Positions 48,251-60,900 of a stretch of DNA of 64,000 nucleotides are shown in pieces. The stretch spans positions 2,848,001-2,912,000 of the forward strand of contig JARUPZ010000021.1 in assembly GCA_031213475.1 (NCBI GenBank). The letters run 5' to 3'. Each line of letters begins with the position of its first letter. The first letter of the stretch is position 1. The DNA comes from Nereocystis luetkeana (Eukaryota > Sar > Phaeophyceae > Laminariales > Laminariaceae). Position numbers and translations under genes: made by a program. Under the pieces are notes generated by a model, which made no database searches, was not told the DNA's origin, and saw nothing but the letters and a program-made list of their open reading frames with translations.

Positions 48251-48700
48251 CCCGTACCTCTCGACTCCGTGAAAGGACTCGAGAACCTTTTTTCAATGCT
48301 TCTTTTTCTTCACGGTGAGGTGCGGCTTCCTGACCGTTTTTTGTACCGTACGAGTCTCACCCCGCCCGCCCTCCTCCCCTCCCTTTTTTTTTTTCTCGCA
48401 ATCGACGGTTTCATCAGGCGTTGCCATCGTCTTGTGCTCGACGTTTTGCGCGGTTCAGAGAACGACGGCTTCCAGCTTACGCCCTCGGGGGCACGCGGCT
48501 TAGAGTGGGGGTGGCGGGAGCGGAGGCGGGGGTGTCGGCGGCAGCGGCGGCGGCAGCGGCGGTGGCGGGGGTGGGCGTGAGGCCGGCCGGTGGGCGAGGT
48601 CTTACATCACTACCCTGACGGAGACCTGACTGAGAGGACGCGGTTTTCCAGTCAGCCGATAGCGCGGCGGGGAGGGGGCGGGGTGGTGAGGTCGTGACGA

Positions 48701-48742
48701 TGGCGAACACCTTGCATTCGATGCTGCTGCCCTTCTGGCCCA
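48701..48742 (+). CDS. Candidate short upstream exon (TOR?)
   Basis: An ATG-led open stretch, MANTLHSMLLPFWP, is followed by a strong donor CCCAG|GTGAGA at 48743 and ends in the phase that the TOR exon at 51773 needs. No family similarity is visible, and the phase match alone has a one-in-three chance. Confidence 0.2.
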
Positions 48743-48809
48743 GGTGAGAAATGGAGACCGGGGGAAGGGGGGTGAGGGGGGGGGGGAAGGGGGGGGCGTA
48801 CTCATTTCA

Positions 48810-49289
48810 AGGATGGTCGTAGTCGTATGACCATAGACCCTCGCATCCCTGCAATGCCGGGACGGAGCACGTCGGGTTTTCATCGACCAGGCAGACAATT
48901 GCTTGCTCCAAGCGCGAAGCACCGTGATGTGTTGGGCGAGTCGCATGCAGGGTGAACGGCATCCTCGTACTAAGAACCGCTTTTGGGGCGGATTTTTTAG
49001 CGTATGGGTGACAGCGTCAATGGATTTATTTGTTTTCTGGTGTGGCGACAACAATGGGTTTACTATGTAACTGCCTCATAGGTGCCTCTCGGTACACCTG
49101 GTACGCACTACGTGATACGATCATTCCCCCTGTGCGGAGTAAAGGTTTTCCCCGCACAAAGTTGATCTATCTCGAGCGCCAGCCGTGGTGACCGCCCCCC
49201 TCCAAAAAGCGGTACCCTGGTTTCCTAGCTCACGCAGTGAAAGGCGTGTTTTACAGCGTCGTCGCCAACCGACGCCATCCCAACCTATA

Positions 49290-49310
<21 letters not shown>
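48810..49310 (+). repeat. Family E, long copy 2
   Basis: Full-length partner of 101-560; ends in the TA tract that also borders family-H arm 1. It has about 25 extra bases near 49090-49120 containing ACACCTGGTAC. Confidence 0.75.
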
Positions 49311-49317
<7 letters not shown>

Positions 49318-49320
<3 letters not shown>

Positions 49321-50470
49321 TATACAAGGCGCTTCGCTCCGCGGGCGGCCTACGCCGCCCGCTACGCTCGCTCAGGAAGGAAAAAAGTACATCAAATTAT
49401 GCGAAGCGAACAGATGTCCACGATTGAGTTTAGTGTTTTCAAGGATCGTAATTGCAAACCGGCGACTTGATAATGCCAAGAGTCCCGCCGCCATGCTTCA
49501 GGAAAAAACAGCTCCGACGTCAGCTTGGATGCCACAAATACGCTTCGCGTCGCGGATGTCGTACGTACGTACATACACCCCAGGTAGGGTACTACTGTCT
49601 GTACTTATTTTCGTCTTTCGATATGCTCTATGTCTGTACTGTATGTACGAAGAAAGCGAAAGCACAGCACGGCACAACAGCAAAAACAATGAAAATGAAA
49701 CCGAAAACTCGGAAAGGAAAAAAAAAAAACGTCCCCTCTCGTGTAATATTTTTCTGCCTGATTGGAACACCTTACACCCGATCGAAAAGAAGAAAAGAAA
49801 CAAATCGCACAGAAGAGCTTCTCTCTCAGCCTCGTACGCCGCCCGCCCCTCTCGCGACCACCTCGCTACCGATTCGGTCCGGGTAAAGCTTTTATCACTC
49901 TCCGCCACAATCAGCCCCGTCGCCCGCCCCGCGTGAAGCCCGGTGCTCACTGTGGCCTTCGTTCGCCAGCTCGATAACGTTGGTGTTCAAACTGCACACT
50001 TCCCTCTTTCAACTTCAGCGTGGTCGCAAAAATAAGCACCGCTTGTATATTATCTTGCCCTCCCGAACGACCTTTATAAACTCGTACACACTCTATCAAC
50101 AATCATAAATCGAAGCCAGACAAAGCCCGTTCATGCATCCCTCGTGTCTCGAGGCACACGCGACGCCTAGGCACGAAATCGGCGACCGCGCTCCTTGCAA
50201 CCCTCCCTCTACCCGCCAGCACCCGCTGGCACCCGCGACGGTGCCGGGTCCTCCCGCGATGCCGTGCTCGGAGAACACGCACGCACACGAAACGAAAGAA
50301 GAAAAAAGGAAGAAATAACCGAGAAAACAAAAGAACTGCTGGAAAGGTCCGGCAAGTAATGGAAGGAGGCGGTTTGGAAGTGGGAGCTCTGAGAGGCCAG
50401 GGATGCACCAACCGAGCACGCTCAGGGGTTGTGATCTAAGTATGTAGTTCTATTTATACCAGGTATATAA
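49318..50470 (+). mobile_element. Family H, inverted-repeat arm 1
   Basis: About 1.15 kb matching the reverse complement of 52925-54085 at high identity. The left end has a hairpin (GCGGGCGGC-CTAC-GCCGCCCGC) next to a TA tract; the right end is near a TACCAGGTA. No terminal inverted repeats or transposase were seen, so the transposon class is open. Confidence 0.8.
50096..50419 (-). CDS. 107-codon ORF kept in both arms of the family-H inverted repeat
   Basis: The same 107-codon frame is open here and at 52980-53303 on the other strand, with few substitutions. It includes hydrophobic stretches and several Cys. Recent duplication explains the similarity, so conservation is not proof of coding. 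No family recognised. Confidence 0.2.
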   Translation of the reverse strand: MLGWCIPGLSELPLPNRLLPLLAGPFQQFFCFLGYFFLFSSFVSCACVFSEHGIAGGPGTVAGASGCWRVEGGLQGARSPISCLGVACASRHEGCMNGLCLASIYDC

Positions 50471-50848
50471 TTTAGGGGGGGAGGGGTGGCGAGGAGATTG
50501 CGGGAAGTTGCGGGGAGTCACGAAGCGGCTCGAAGCGGCGCGAAGAGTATGAACACCACTCTGTTTCGAAATATAATTACCGTTCGTACGTTGAGATGTT
50601 ATCCGAATGGTGGTTCTTTTTTGGGACATGCTGGGAATGTATGTATGGGGACACCTTTGTTGGGAGATGGTGTGCTACCGGTTAGGCGCGATTGTGAGTG
50701 AAACTCGGTACGAGTGTCTTACGGCTTGTCCTGGCCCAGATTTTCCTGTACAAATTTGGTCTGATACGTCCACACTTCACTCCTCACTGCGTTTGTAAGT
50801 TAGCCCGAGAAAGTTCCCAGGCGGCCAGGGTGTTAGGGTTTTGTGTTG

Positions 50849-50947
50849 AACCCTTTTGGCCCTGCACTGGTACCGAAACGTGGGTCAAACTCTAATTCCA
50901 AGTAATATGTTTTCCCAAAGACGGAGGGGCGGCCCTTAAGGGGTTAG
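50849..50947. mobile_element. MITE-B copy 10, degraded
   Basis: Outer ends CCCTTTTGGCCCTGCA and CCTTAAGGGGTTAG match; the arms have diverged. Confidence 0.65.
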
Positions 50948-51772
50948 ATTTAGGATTTTAGACCATCATGTTTCGTGTCTCCAAAACCATTTTTTCGGAG
51001 GTGGGCCGAGGTCTACTAGACAGCCCTCACGGAACGCTCGGATTCTGATGGCCAACGTTTTCCTTCCTTCCCTCTCCCTTCCTACCTCCTTCCCTCCTTC
51101 CCTACTTCCCTCCCTCCCTCCCTCCTGTCCTCCTTCGTTCCCTCCCTCATTCCTCTTCCCCTACCCCCCGTTCTTCCCCCGGTTCGTCTCTCTCGGGGAT
51201 TTGGCAGTCTGTCCAGTTGGGATGGTCAGGGGGCGGCGTGGGCCGTGCGATCTCTGAGGCTGGCGGTAGAGGAGGAAGGAGGGGAGAGGCCCGGGAGCGC
51301 CTTCACCGCTCTGCTGAGGTACGCTGGATTTCTCCAAAACACGATAGTCGTGGGTAGCGCGCACGACCGCGACATATTTTGGCGATCGATGGTGCATTTC
51401 TTCTTTGTGCGTGGGGACGTGGCAACGCCCGTCGTTTGCAGGCTGCTGCCGCTAACCGGTGCAGTATCGTCGCGCCGCTCGTAAGCGCCTCCTCTCCCCT
51501 CCCCTCAGCCTTCCCCCTTCGCCCCCCCCCCCCCCCCTACCCCCCCCCACGACTACGGCCATGCATGAGATCGGGTACATCTCTCTTATCTTATCGAGTA
51601 CACCCCCCCCAATCCACCCCTCTCTCTCCCCCCCCCCCCCCGTACCTCCCTCCCCCCCCCCACCTCGCACCCTACCCCCCTACCCAAACCTCCCTCCCCC
51701 CACCTCCCCCCTTACCCCACCCCACCCCCGCCTCCAATATCTGGCTTTCTGCCTGGGCGCACCTGCGTGCAG

Positions 51773-51902
51773 AGACTTGGACGCGACCGCTCTCGCCCTT
51801 ATTCGAGGCAGCGCATCTTCGAGTTCCTCGTCATCATCTGGGGCGATCGAGAGCACCGAGCGGGTGCTAGGGGGCATGAGAACGCTCGAGGCTCTCGTTC
51901 AG
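51773..51902 (+). CDS. TOR: TOR exon: first recognised HEAT unit
   Basis: Acceptor TGCAG ends at 51772; donor GTGCGA at 51903. Starts on the last base of a codon, ends in phase 0. Encodes DLDATALALIRG, a Ser run, and STERVLGGMRTLEALVQ, which aligns with the family block around the first HEAT repeats. Confidence 0.7.
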
Positions 51903-54900
51903 GTGCGAAGCAGGAGGAAGAGGAGGAGGAGGAGAAGGTGGTGGTGGTGGTGGTGGTGGTGGTGGTGGTGGTTTGTTTTTTCGTGTTGGGATCGCTGGGT
52001 GTGGTATGGTGTGGTGTGGGGTGAGACGTGGCACCTGCCCAGGCAGGGGTGCATCATTTTTTTGGGGGGGGGAGGTTCCTCGCCCACAAACGGATGTAGA
52101 AAATTACGAAAAGTGTAACCCTATGAAGAATATCCAGGTCCTACGTAGGTACACGAAAAAAAAAAAACATCTTAAAAAAAAAGTGAATGGTATTTTTCCG
52201 ACGATTTTGGGTTAAGGGGCACGTTCGTTCAGACAATAATTTGGCCAAAAAATGCTGATCACGGGGGCCCCTAATATATGTTGGTCCAAAAGGGGGGCAG
52301 AGAGGCTTCCCAGTGAATTTACGAAGGATAAAAGTGTAGCATCGATGGAAAGCCTATCATCGACCGCGTATTTTTGCACAGACGACATTTCCGATTCGCG
52401 CGGTAGTGCTTTAGATAAGCACACCTGAGCGGGTGCTTTGGGGCCTGTGTTTTGGGCGTATTTTCTGCTAGTGTAATATATACCAGGTATGGGCCTCCAT
52501 GATGCCCCTCGTGTAGCGCGCATCTGAGGTAATGCGGTATGCTTTGGTCTGGGGCGATAGAGAAGGAGCACCGAGCGGGCATTGGAGCGCGCTTGAGACT
52601 CTCGTTCAGGTTTAGTAGCCGCACTGGTTTCGAGGGAGAGAGAGAAAGAGAGAGAGCGAGAGAGAGAGAGAGAGAGAGAGAGGCCGCTTAGTCTAAGAAG
52701 AACGTACCGCTTTTGTCCTCATGTGTATGACTGGTATCTAACACCAGTACAAGCGTCCTTTATGTTTTTAGGACGCCGGCGGTAACGAAAAATAGTAAAG
52801 AAAAACACACACACGATGTTGGTAGTTGGTGTCTTAAGTCGAGAAGTCCTGTCAGTCGGAAATAGTTTGGCCGAAAAGTAAAAGTGCTATTGCACCTCTA
52901 CCCCTATCGTATAGGTATGTATAAATATGATATGTACCAGGGTATATAGAACACCATACTTAGATCACAACCCCTGAGCGTGCTTGGTTGGTGCATCCCT
53001 GGCCTCTCAGAGCTCCCACTTCCAAACCGCCTCCTTTCATTACTTACCGGACCTTTCCAGCAGTTCTTTTGTTTTCTCGGTCCTTCCTTCTTTTTTTCTT
53101 CTTTCGTTGCGTGTGCGTGCGTGTTCTCCGAGCACGGCATCGCGGGAGGACCCGGCACCGTCGCGGGTGTCAGCGGGTGCTGGCGGGTAGAGGGAGGGTT
53201 GCAAGGAGCGCGGTCGCCGCTTTTGTGCCTAGGCGTCGCGTGTGCCTCGAGACACGACAGATGCTTGAACGGGCTTTGTCTGGCTTCGATTTATGATTGT
53301 TGATAGAGTATGTACGAGTTATGAAGGTCTTTCGAGAGGGCAAAATAATATTCAAGCGGTACTTATTTTTGCGACCACGCTAAAGTTGAAAGAGGGAGGT
53401 GTGCAGTTTGAACACCAACGTTATCGAGCTGGCGAACGACGGCCACGGTGAGCACCGGGCTTCACGCGAGGCGGGCGACGGGGCTGATTGTGGCAGAGAG
53501 TGATAAAAGCTTTACCCGGACCGAACCGGTAGCGAGGTGGTCGCGAGAGGGGCGGGCGGCGTACGAGGCTGAGAGAGAAGCTCTTCTGTGCGATTTGTTT
53601 CTTTTCTTCTTTTCTTCTTTTTGACCGGGTGTAAGGTGTTCCAATCAGGCAGAAAAATATTACACGAGAGGGGACGGGGATTTTTTTCCCCTTTGAGTTT
53701 TCGGTTTCATTTTTATTGTTCTTGCTGCTGTACCGTGCTGTGCTTTCGCTTTCTTCGTACATACAGTACAGACATAGAGCATATCGAAAGACGAAAATAA
53801 GTACAGACAGTAGTACCCTACCTGGGGTATATACGTACGTACGACATCCGCGACGCGAAGCGTATATGTGGCATCCAAGCTGACGTCGGAGCTGTTTTTT
53901 CCTGAAGCATGGCGGCAGGACTCTTGGCATTATCAAGTCGCCGGTTTGCAATTACGATCCTTGAAAAAACTAAAGTCAATCGTGGACGTCTGTTCGCTTC
54001 GCATAATTTGATGTACTTTTTTCCTTCCTGAGCGAGCGTAGTGGGCGGCGTAGGCCGCCCGCGGAGCGAAGCGTCTTGTATATATATATTATCGATCCAA
54101 CCACCGTGCTCGGCGTTTTTTTTGTGGCATCGTATCACATCACATCACGCCACAAGCCGCACCCTTGACCCCCCCCCCCCCCCCCGCGTACTCGGCCGTG
54201 TTCCTTGTCTATCGTTTTTTTTTGTTGTGACATGACATGGCATGGGCATGCAACATGACGACGCCGCGCACCCCACATCCCCGCACCCCCGCACAGGTCG
54301 GCGACGGACACGCCGCCAGCAGCGAGAGCAAAACCGCCGGCGGGGCCGAAAGGCGTCGACGTTTCGCGGTCGAGCTCCGCAAGATTCTGGAAAGCGGGGG
54401 CGACGCGGCATCGGGGGGCATTAAGGGGGGAAGGACGGGCTTGCTAGAGGTCGCCGCCGGTGCCGTGGCCGGCCTGTCGCGGGCTTGCAGCGGGGAGATG
54501 CAGGTGTGTTGTGCGAGGAGGGGGGGGTGGCGGGGGCGGGGGAAAGAGTCATGCATGGCCGTGGTCGTATGACCATAGAGCCTCGCATACCTGGGGCGCG
54601 GGGGTGTGCTCATTTGTTTTTTGCCGTGGTCATTTTGATCATTGACCAGGCGTCCCTTTCGAGATGGAGCACCGTTTCTACTCCTGATGAGAAACACACC
54701 TCAACTTTTGGGCGCTCAATACGTTTTCCCCGTACACTCGTGTTAGATAGAAACGTTTTGCTTACTCGATCTCGTGCATGGCCGTAGTCGTATGACCATA
54801 GACCCTCGCATCCCTACAATGCCGGGACGGAGCATGTCTGGTTTTCGCCGACCAGGCAGACATTGCTTGCACCAAAAGCGCCAAGCGTCGTGAGGTGTCC

Positions 54901-57900
54901 GGCGAGTCGCATGAAGGGTGAGCTGCATCCTATTAATACTAAGAACCGCTTGTGAGGCGGACTTTCTTGCATATGGATGACAGTTTCAATGAGGGGGGGG
55001 AATGGGGGAGGGGAGGGGAGGGGAGGGGGGGTACAGCGCGGAAAAGAAGCGAACGCGCGTTCTGGTAGGCTGGGTTGGGGAGGATGGGGGGCGCAAGCGC
55101 GGTCAGCGGTACGTGGCAGTGTCGTGGATCATATGGGGGTATCCCCCTCGTAGCTCTCAGGTTACTTTTCCATGTTGGTTTCCTTCCGTCATTTAGGCGT
55201 TGTGCGTCTTGTTTTTTTTGTTACCAGTATGTGTTGTTAATCACATGTTGTTATATCCTTTGTCTTCTTGTTTCTGGCTACTCGCATTTTTTTTCTCCCC
55301 GCTGTCCGCTCCCCCCCCCCCCCCTCCGTCTTTTCAGGTGTTGGAGCGAGAGTTTTCCAAACCTGCGATGGAGCTGATCAAGATGACCGGCTCGAAGGCC
55401 GAGAATCAGCGGTACGCAGGGGCCCTGGTGCTACGGGAGCTGGCGCAGCATGCGCCGGCCGTACTATACGACCGCCGGCAAGCCTTTTTCGAAAGCATTT
55501 GGCTCGTCGTGAACGATCTCACGGTGAGGAGACATACAAGAGGGGGGTTGGGAGGGGGCTTGAGAACTGAGCATATGGGCTTCAGAACGAGCTTGCGATT
55601 ATTTTTTTAGTATACCCTGTTTTATCGTATTTCCTGACCCCGTATCAAAAGGGATGCGTGGTCGATGGTCAAATGACCAAGGCGAGCAACAACTGAGTAC
55701 GCCCCCCCCTCGCCCCCCCTCCTTGCATGCCGCCTCCCATATCCCCGTTTTGTTCTTTCCTTGCCATTAACGCATGCGTGACGTGTGGCAGTCGGCGGTA
55801 CGTGTACGCGCGGCTGCCGCGTTAGGCGCGATGCTGCAGCTTGTGCACGAGCGGCAGAGCTCGCCGAGGTTCTCCCGCATCGTCCTCGACAAAGTCGAAG
55901 AAGGTGGGTCGTCGATTGGTGGGAATGGGATCGAGTAGTTGTTTTGGGGGGGGAGGAGAGGGAGGAGTGAAAGCGTGGGTATAGGTCGTGGTGACGGTGG
56001 TGGGGGTGGTGGCGGTGACGGTGGTGGCGGTGGTGGCGGAGGTGGTGGTGCTGTTGGTATTTGTTGGTAGTGCTGCTTTTGTTGGTGGTGGTGTCGGTGG
56101 TGGTATTGGTGGTGTTGTTCCGGCTTTGGCTGGTGGCGGTGCCGGTGCCGGTGACATGCAGTTGTTGCTGTTGTTGTATCCCGCCAAGCGTTTGGGGTGT
56201 CCCCCTCGATCCCCTCCCCTCACACTGGAAAAGTCTACGATCGACCAACCGCCCCTCAAACCGAACATATAGCAACGCCTGCGATGATGATCGAACTCCG
56301 AATCCGCGATCAAACAGGTTTCGAGCACGGTACAGCCGAGCGTATTCACGGCAGCCTCTTGGCGGTTCGGCAGCTCCTTCGGCATCCGGGGCCGTGGATG
56401 GCCCACCGCCACCGCCGCAGGCGCCGCTCTCGGAGCGCCGAGTATTCCGGCATCCCCGTCGGCACCGGTACCGGCGGCGGGGGGGCTACCAGCGTGTCCA
56501 GCGCAGCGACACCTGTTGCTGGCGGCGGCGGTGGTGGCGGCGGTAGCAATCGCCTCGCGCCTCAAATGCCCCCGCCGCCTTCCCGTGGCGTCGCCGACGC
56601 GTCCAAGGCCTCGGCGGCCCCCACCCTGTCCGGTGCTCCGAACACGGGGGGTAGCGCGGCCTCGAGCAAAACGCGCGGGTTTTTCTTCCCCGCGGGAGTT
56701 CCTACCAGCGAGGCCGGGGCTGGAGCCGGGGGCGGGGGCGGGGGCGGGACTGGGGTTGGCCACGGTTACTCGGTCGGGGTCGCACCCGGCGGCGCCGGTG
56801 CTGCTGCCTTCGGAGGTGGTTCGTCACGCGGCGCGTTTCCGCCCCCCCCGTCCCCGCACCTCCCTTCTCTGGGAAACCCTTTTCTCGGGTCGGCGTTTGT
56901 GGGGGGTGGGGGGACGAGTGTCGGCGCGTCCTCGGTGGGGGCGCCGGCGGCGGGGGCGGCAGCGGCAGCTGCGGCTGCCGCGGAAGCTGCGGCGGTGGTG
57001 GCGGAGGAGGGCCAGGAGGCGGAGTACAGGGCGCTCTGCGGGAGGGTTCTGGCGAAGAAGGACCACAAGGAGGCGGCCGTGAGGCGGACGGTGATGGCGT
57101 TGCTGCCGGAGCTGGCGGCGTTTTTTCCGGGGGGTACGGGGGAGTTTGTGGAACCCGCCGTGTGGTTCCTTGTCCACACGCTTCGCCAGGTTTGTTTTTT
57201 GTTGTTTTGAATTGGTTGGGAACCCGCTCTCGTGACCGCAGACTGACGGGGGAGATTGTGGAACCCGCCGTGTGATTCATTGTCCACACTCTTCGTCAGG
57301 TTGTTTTCGTTGGAAATTGGTTGGGAGCCCGCGCTTGTGTAACCGCAGACTAAGTTCTGTCGATGAGATGAGCTTTTGTTGAGGCCGGGGTGGGGGAAGG
57401 GGCTGCGAAGACGAGGCGTTACATGATTGTGTATCACATCAAAAGCTTGCAAACGTGAGCTTTCAGGACAATTTCGATATCACAGGTGTGCTTTTTTTCC
57501 TTTTTTTTCCAAAGTTCATATAGACGGGAAAGGTGCAAATAGCACTAGTCGTAGTAGCCTCTTGATTGGCCGGCTACTGACGACCCGTTCTCGGTACCGA
57601 CGGTCGTCCCATTGATAGACATTAGTTCAGTCAGCCGGCTATCGACCGTTTTTTTCAGGTTCCGATTGGCCGACAGGCGTACCGATGGCCGTGCCCCCGC
57701 CCCCGTAGACTTGGATGCTGTCGTAGACAGACCCTCCGCGGTCTCGCTCGGTTTGTCCACCCACCTCACAGCGTTCATCAACCCGTAGTTGCCGACGGGA
57801 TCTTTTTTTGTTGGCGGTCGATCCTCGAGTTCTTTGATTTCCTCCTCTTTTTTTTTCTCGTTTTTTTTTTAATATCACACCCAGCAGTGCAGCGCTTGCC

Positions 57901-60900
57901 CAACAGCGCAGTGCAGCTCGGCTCGGCTCAGCTCAGCTCAGCAGCGCCGTGTGGTGCCGGGCGGTGCCGGGCCCTGCCGTGTGGTGTGGTGCTGTGCCGT
58001 GCCGTGGTGCGCTTTCTCTTTCGTACATACCAGCGAGATACCACAGGTACAAAGTACCAGGTACGAAATACCACATAGAAATAACCTCAAACAAGGAACA
58101 AAATACACCCAGCTCAGCTCAGCTCAGCAGCGCCTTGTGGCGCCGTGCTGTGCCGTGCCCTGCCGTGTGATGCGGTTCTTTGCGTTGCGTGCTGTGCTAT
58201 GCTCTCTCTTTCGTACATACCAGGTATCAGGAATCTTACGCGTTACGAAGCACCAGGTACCACATATAGTCACAAAAAAAGGCATCTCCAGGTCAGCTCA
58301 GCTCATCCCACGCAGAAAGCGCAGTACAGCGCCATCCTGTTTTTTTTTTTCGCACAGCGCAGTACAGCGCCGTCCTGTGCCTTTCCTTTCCCACATATCA
58401 AAATAAGTATGCACGTACATTCGTTCATGCGGCGTCCGACTTGTTTTTCTGGAGCATGGCTTTTTTTGGCATTTGCGAGTCGCCTCTATGATTCTTTTTT
58501 TTGTTTGCATCATCCGCTGTTGTTCCGTTCAATTCTTCCTTGTGATCGAGCGTACCGAGCGGTGCGCCTTGTATATACCTAAAAAAAAAAAAGCCTGGTC
58601 TATCCGTCGGTTCTCCTTTTCCTTGTCCCCGACGTCACAGAAAACCTTCCCACCGTATTGTCAATGCGTCGATATATGTTGACAATACGTCGGCAGTACT
58701 TCCCGCAACCTCGGCCGTGTTTTCCACCCCGCAGAAAAAAACCTTACTGACAACCCGCCGGCTCTCCTCCTCCTCCTCCTCCTCCTCCTCCTCCTCCTCC
58801 TCCTCCTCCTCCTCCTCCTCCTGGACGTTACAGAATACCTTGCATATACCAAAGCTCTGTCCCGAACATAGATAACGTTAGTACATCTATGTTTAACCTG
58901 AATCTATCTTCTATTATGAGCCAAAGTCGTATGGGAGATATATGTACTGTATACCTGGTATATATTTATAAAATAAAAAAACGACGGCTGTGAGATCGAG
59001 GATTCGGTCAAAACTCGGTCTTTGCAAGCTGTGTGTGATACTTCGATCGAGCGTACGACGGGTTTTGCATTGGCCTCATGCAGGATAACACAGTCCGTAT
59101 ATGAGGAGTATGTATCAAAATCTGTACGTCAGGAGCTAGATCTTTCAGGAAAGATAGATCCCTGTCCTACGCATGCGATCTGCATAGTCTCTAGATTATG
59201 TTGTCGGGTGGGAGCAGCATGACCTGCATGATCTGTCCCATACTTCCTGGGCTGGGTCTTGAAAATTTATCGCCCTGGGCGGGTCTGTAAGTACCGTTGA
59301 AGAGGTTAATATGAACACCAAGCGTTCCTTGTAGTAGCGCCCAGAGCGGCTGTCTGCAAGATCCCCGCACAGCATATTCTACTGGCAGATGTTCAATCTG
59401 CATGATCTGGCACGTGTTTCCTAACATCGTATTAGGTCTTGCCCGAAATTCTACAGATCCTGCGCAACGTTTCTTAACCCCTTTTTAGAACCGCAGTCCC
59501 GTTATGGGGACAAACCACTCAAATTCTAAGTAATTTGTCCCCAAAACGGAGACTGCGGTCCTAAAAGGGTTCACGGCAGGTATAAAGATCTATATTATCT
59601 ATTGTAGATAGGTAGATGGATAAGTCGTGATCTGTCCGATTTGTCGGCGCAACTTTTCATATTTTGACATTCCGTCGGTATGCGTGCCCGTCCGTCCCCC
59701 GTCCCGCTCTCCCCGACAGGGCCAGAGAAGCGATCGAGGCCTGGCGTACCTGTCGCTCGCGAGACTGGGGCTCGCCGCGGGGCCCGGGCTCTGGAGGAGC
59801 GTCCCGAGCCTGTGGCAGAGAGTTCGCGAGGTGGTGAAAGAAGGGCTGGCAGAGGACAGAAGGGAGTTCTGCCCGCAGTCTCTGGCTTGCTTGGAGGTGG
59901 GTGTGGCCCGGGGGTGGTGGTGATGGTGGTGGGTAGGGGGGGGGAAAGGGTGATGGTGGTGGTGGGGGGGGGGGGGGGTGGGAGGGGTGATGGTGGTGGG
60001 GGTGGTGGGGGTGGTGGTGGAGATGGTGGTAGTGGTGGAGGGGGGGGGGGAGGGGGGATGTGCGGTGATGTTGGGGGGCGGGGATGGGTGGGGTCCGGCT
60101 TGGGATTGAGTTGGAACATTTTTGCCATGGGAACAAGTTCAATATCATCCGATTTTTAACCCCCCCCCCCCCCTCACGCACGCCCCGCGCCCCCCCCCCC
60201 CTCCCCTCCCCTTGTTTCGCCTCCGCCGCCACCACCGATGCCACCGTCCCCGCCGCCGCAGATGATCGTGATCGTGGGCTCGACACCGAGTGCGAGCGAC
60301 ACTTCGTGTCCGGCGGCGGGCCGTATATCTCCCGCTCCGCCGCCTTCCGCACCTTCCTCCCCTCCCGCGGCCGCGGACAAGCTTAGCCCGGCGACGTCGA
60401 TGGCAGCGCTGTCGGAGTCAGCCATGCCTGGCGGCGCTGTGGTCGTCGGGGTCGTGATCGGGTTAGACGAGGTGAAGGGAGTTGCGGGGGCGGCGGAAGG
60501 CGTGGCCGAGGGGGGCGGGTCAGTTTCGCTGGGGTCTTCGTCGATGACGATCTCGATGTCGGCGGTGGCAACGGCGGCGGCAGCGGCGGCAACGGCAACG
60601 GTGGCTGCGGCAACGGCGGCGACGGCGGCGGCAGCGTCGGCGGCAGTTGCTCCGACAACGTCGACGGCCGCAAGTGAGGCGTCAGATTCAGCCGCCGCCG
60701 CCGGAGCCGGGGCTGCTGCTACTGCTGCTGCTGCTGGTACGACTGCTGGTACGACTGCTGGCGCGCCGAGGGTGCCTTCGATTCCACCGATGCCGTCGAT
60801 GCCTCCGCTACCGCTACCCTTGCCGTCGCCGCCGGCGACGGTGTCCGTGGAGCACACCCCGGCCGCTCCCACAGAAGAGGAAATGCTTCCGCCCGCGCCG

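Larger units (their letters stand above)
38536..48700. other. Repeat-rich intergenic region left of TOR
   Basis: Highest density of TACCWGGTA (about half of all copies lie at 42.8-46.5 kb). 40966-41764, 42766-43758, 43881-44939 and 46986-48099 show no recognised gene. Confidence 0.45.
57190..59719 (+). other. 2.5-kb TOR intron
   Basis: GTTTGT donor and CGACAG acceptor. A 90-bp tandem echo of the preceding exon's end and donor (GTGGAACCCGCCGTGTG, 57249-57310) follows the donor, then family-H copy 3, (TCC)20 and family-G copy 6. Confidence 0.75.

Noticed and set aside
49318-50470. Helitron
   Set aside because: A terminal hairpin is present, but there is no clear CTRR end after it, no TC start and no A-T target signature.
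55622-56763. Long minus-strand ORFs (217 and 313 codons) opposite TOR exons
   Set aside because: They mirror GC-rich low-complexity coding sequence and repeat tracts; the plus strand carries the conserved TOR blocks in phase.
60174-60872. Minus-strand 232-codon ORF
   Set aside because: Shadow of the Ala/Gly-rich TOR exon; made of simple triplets.
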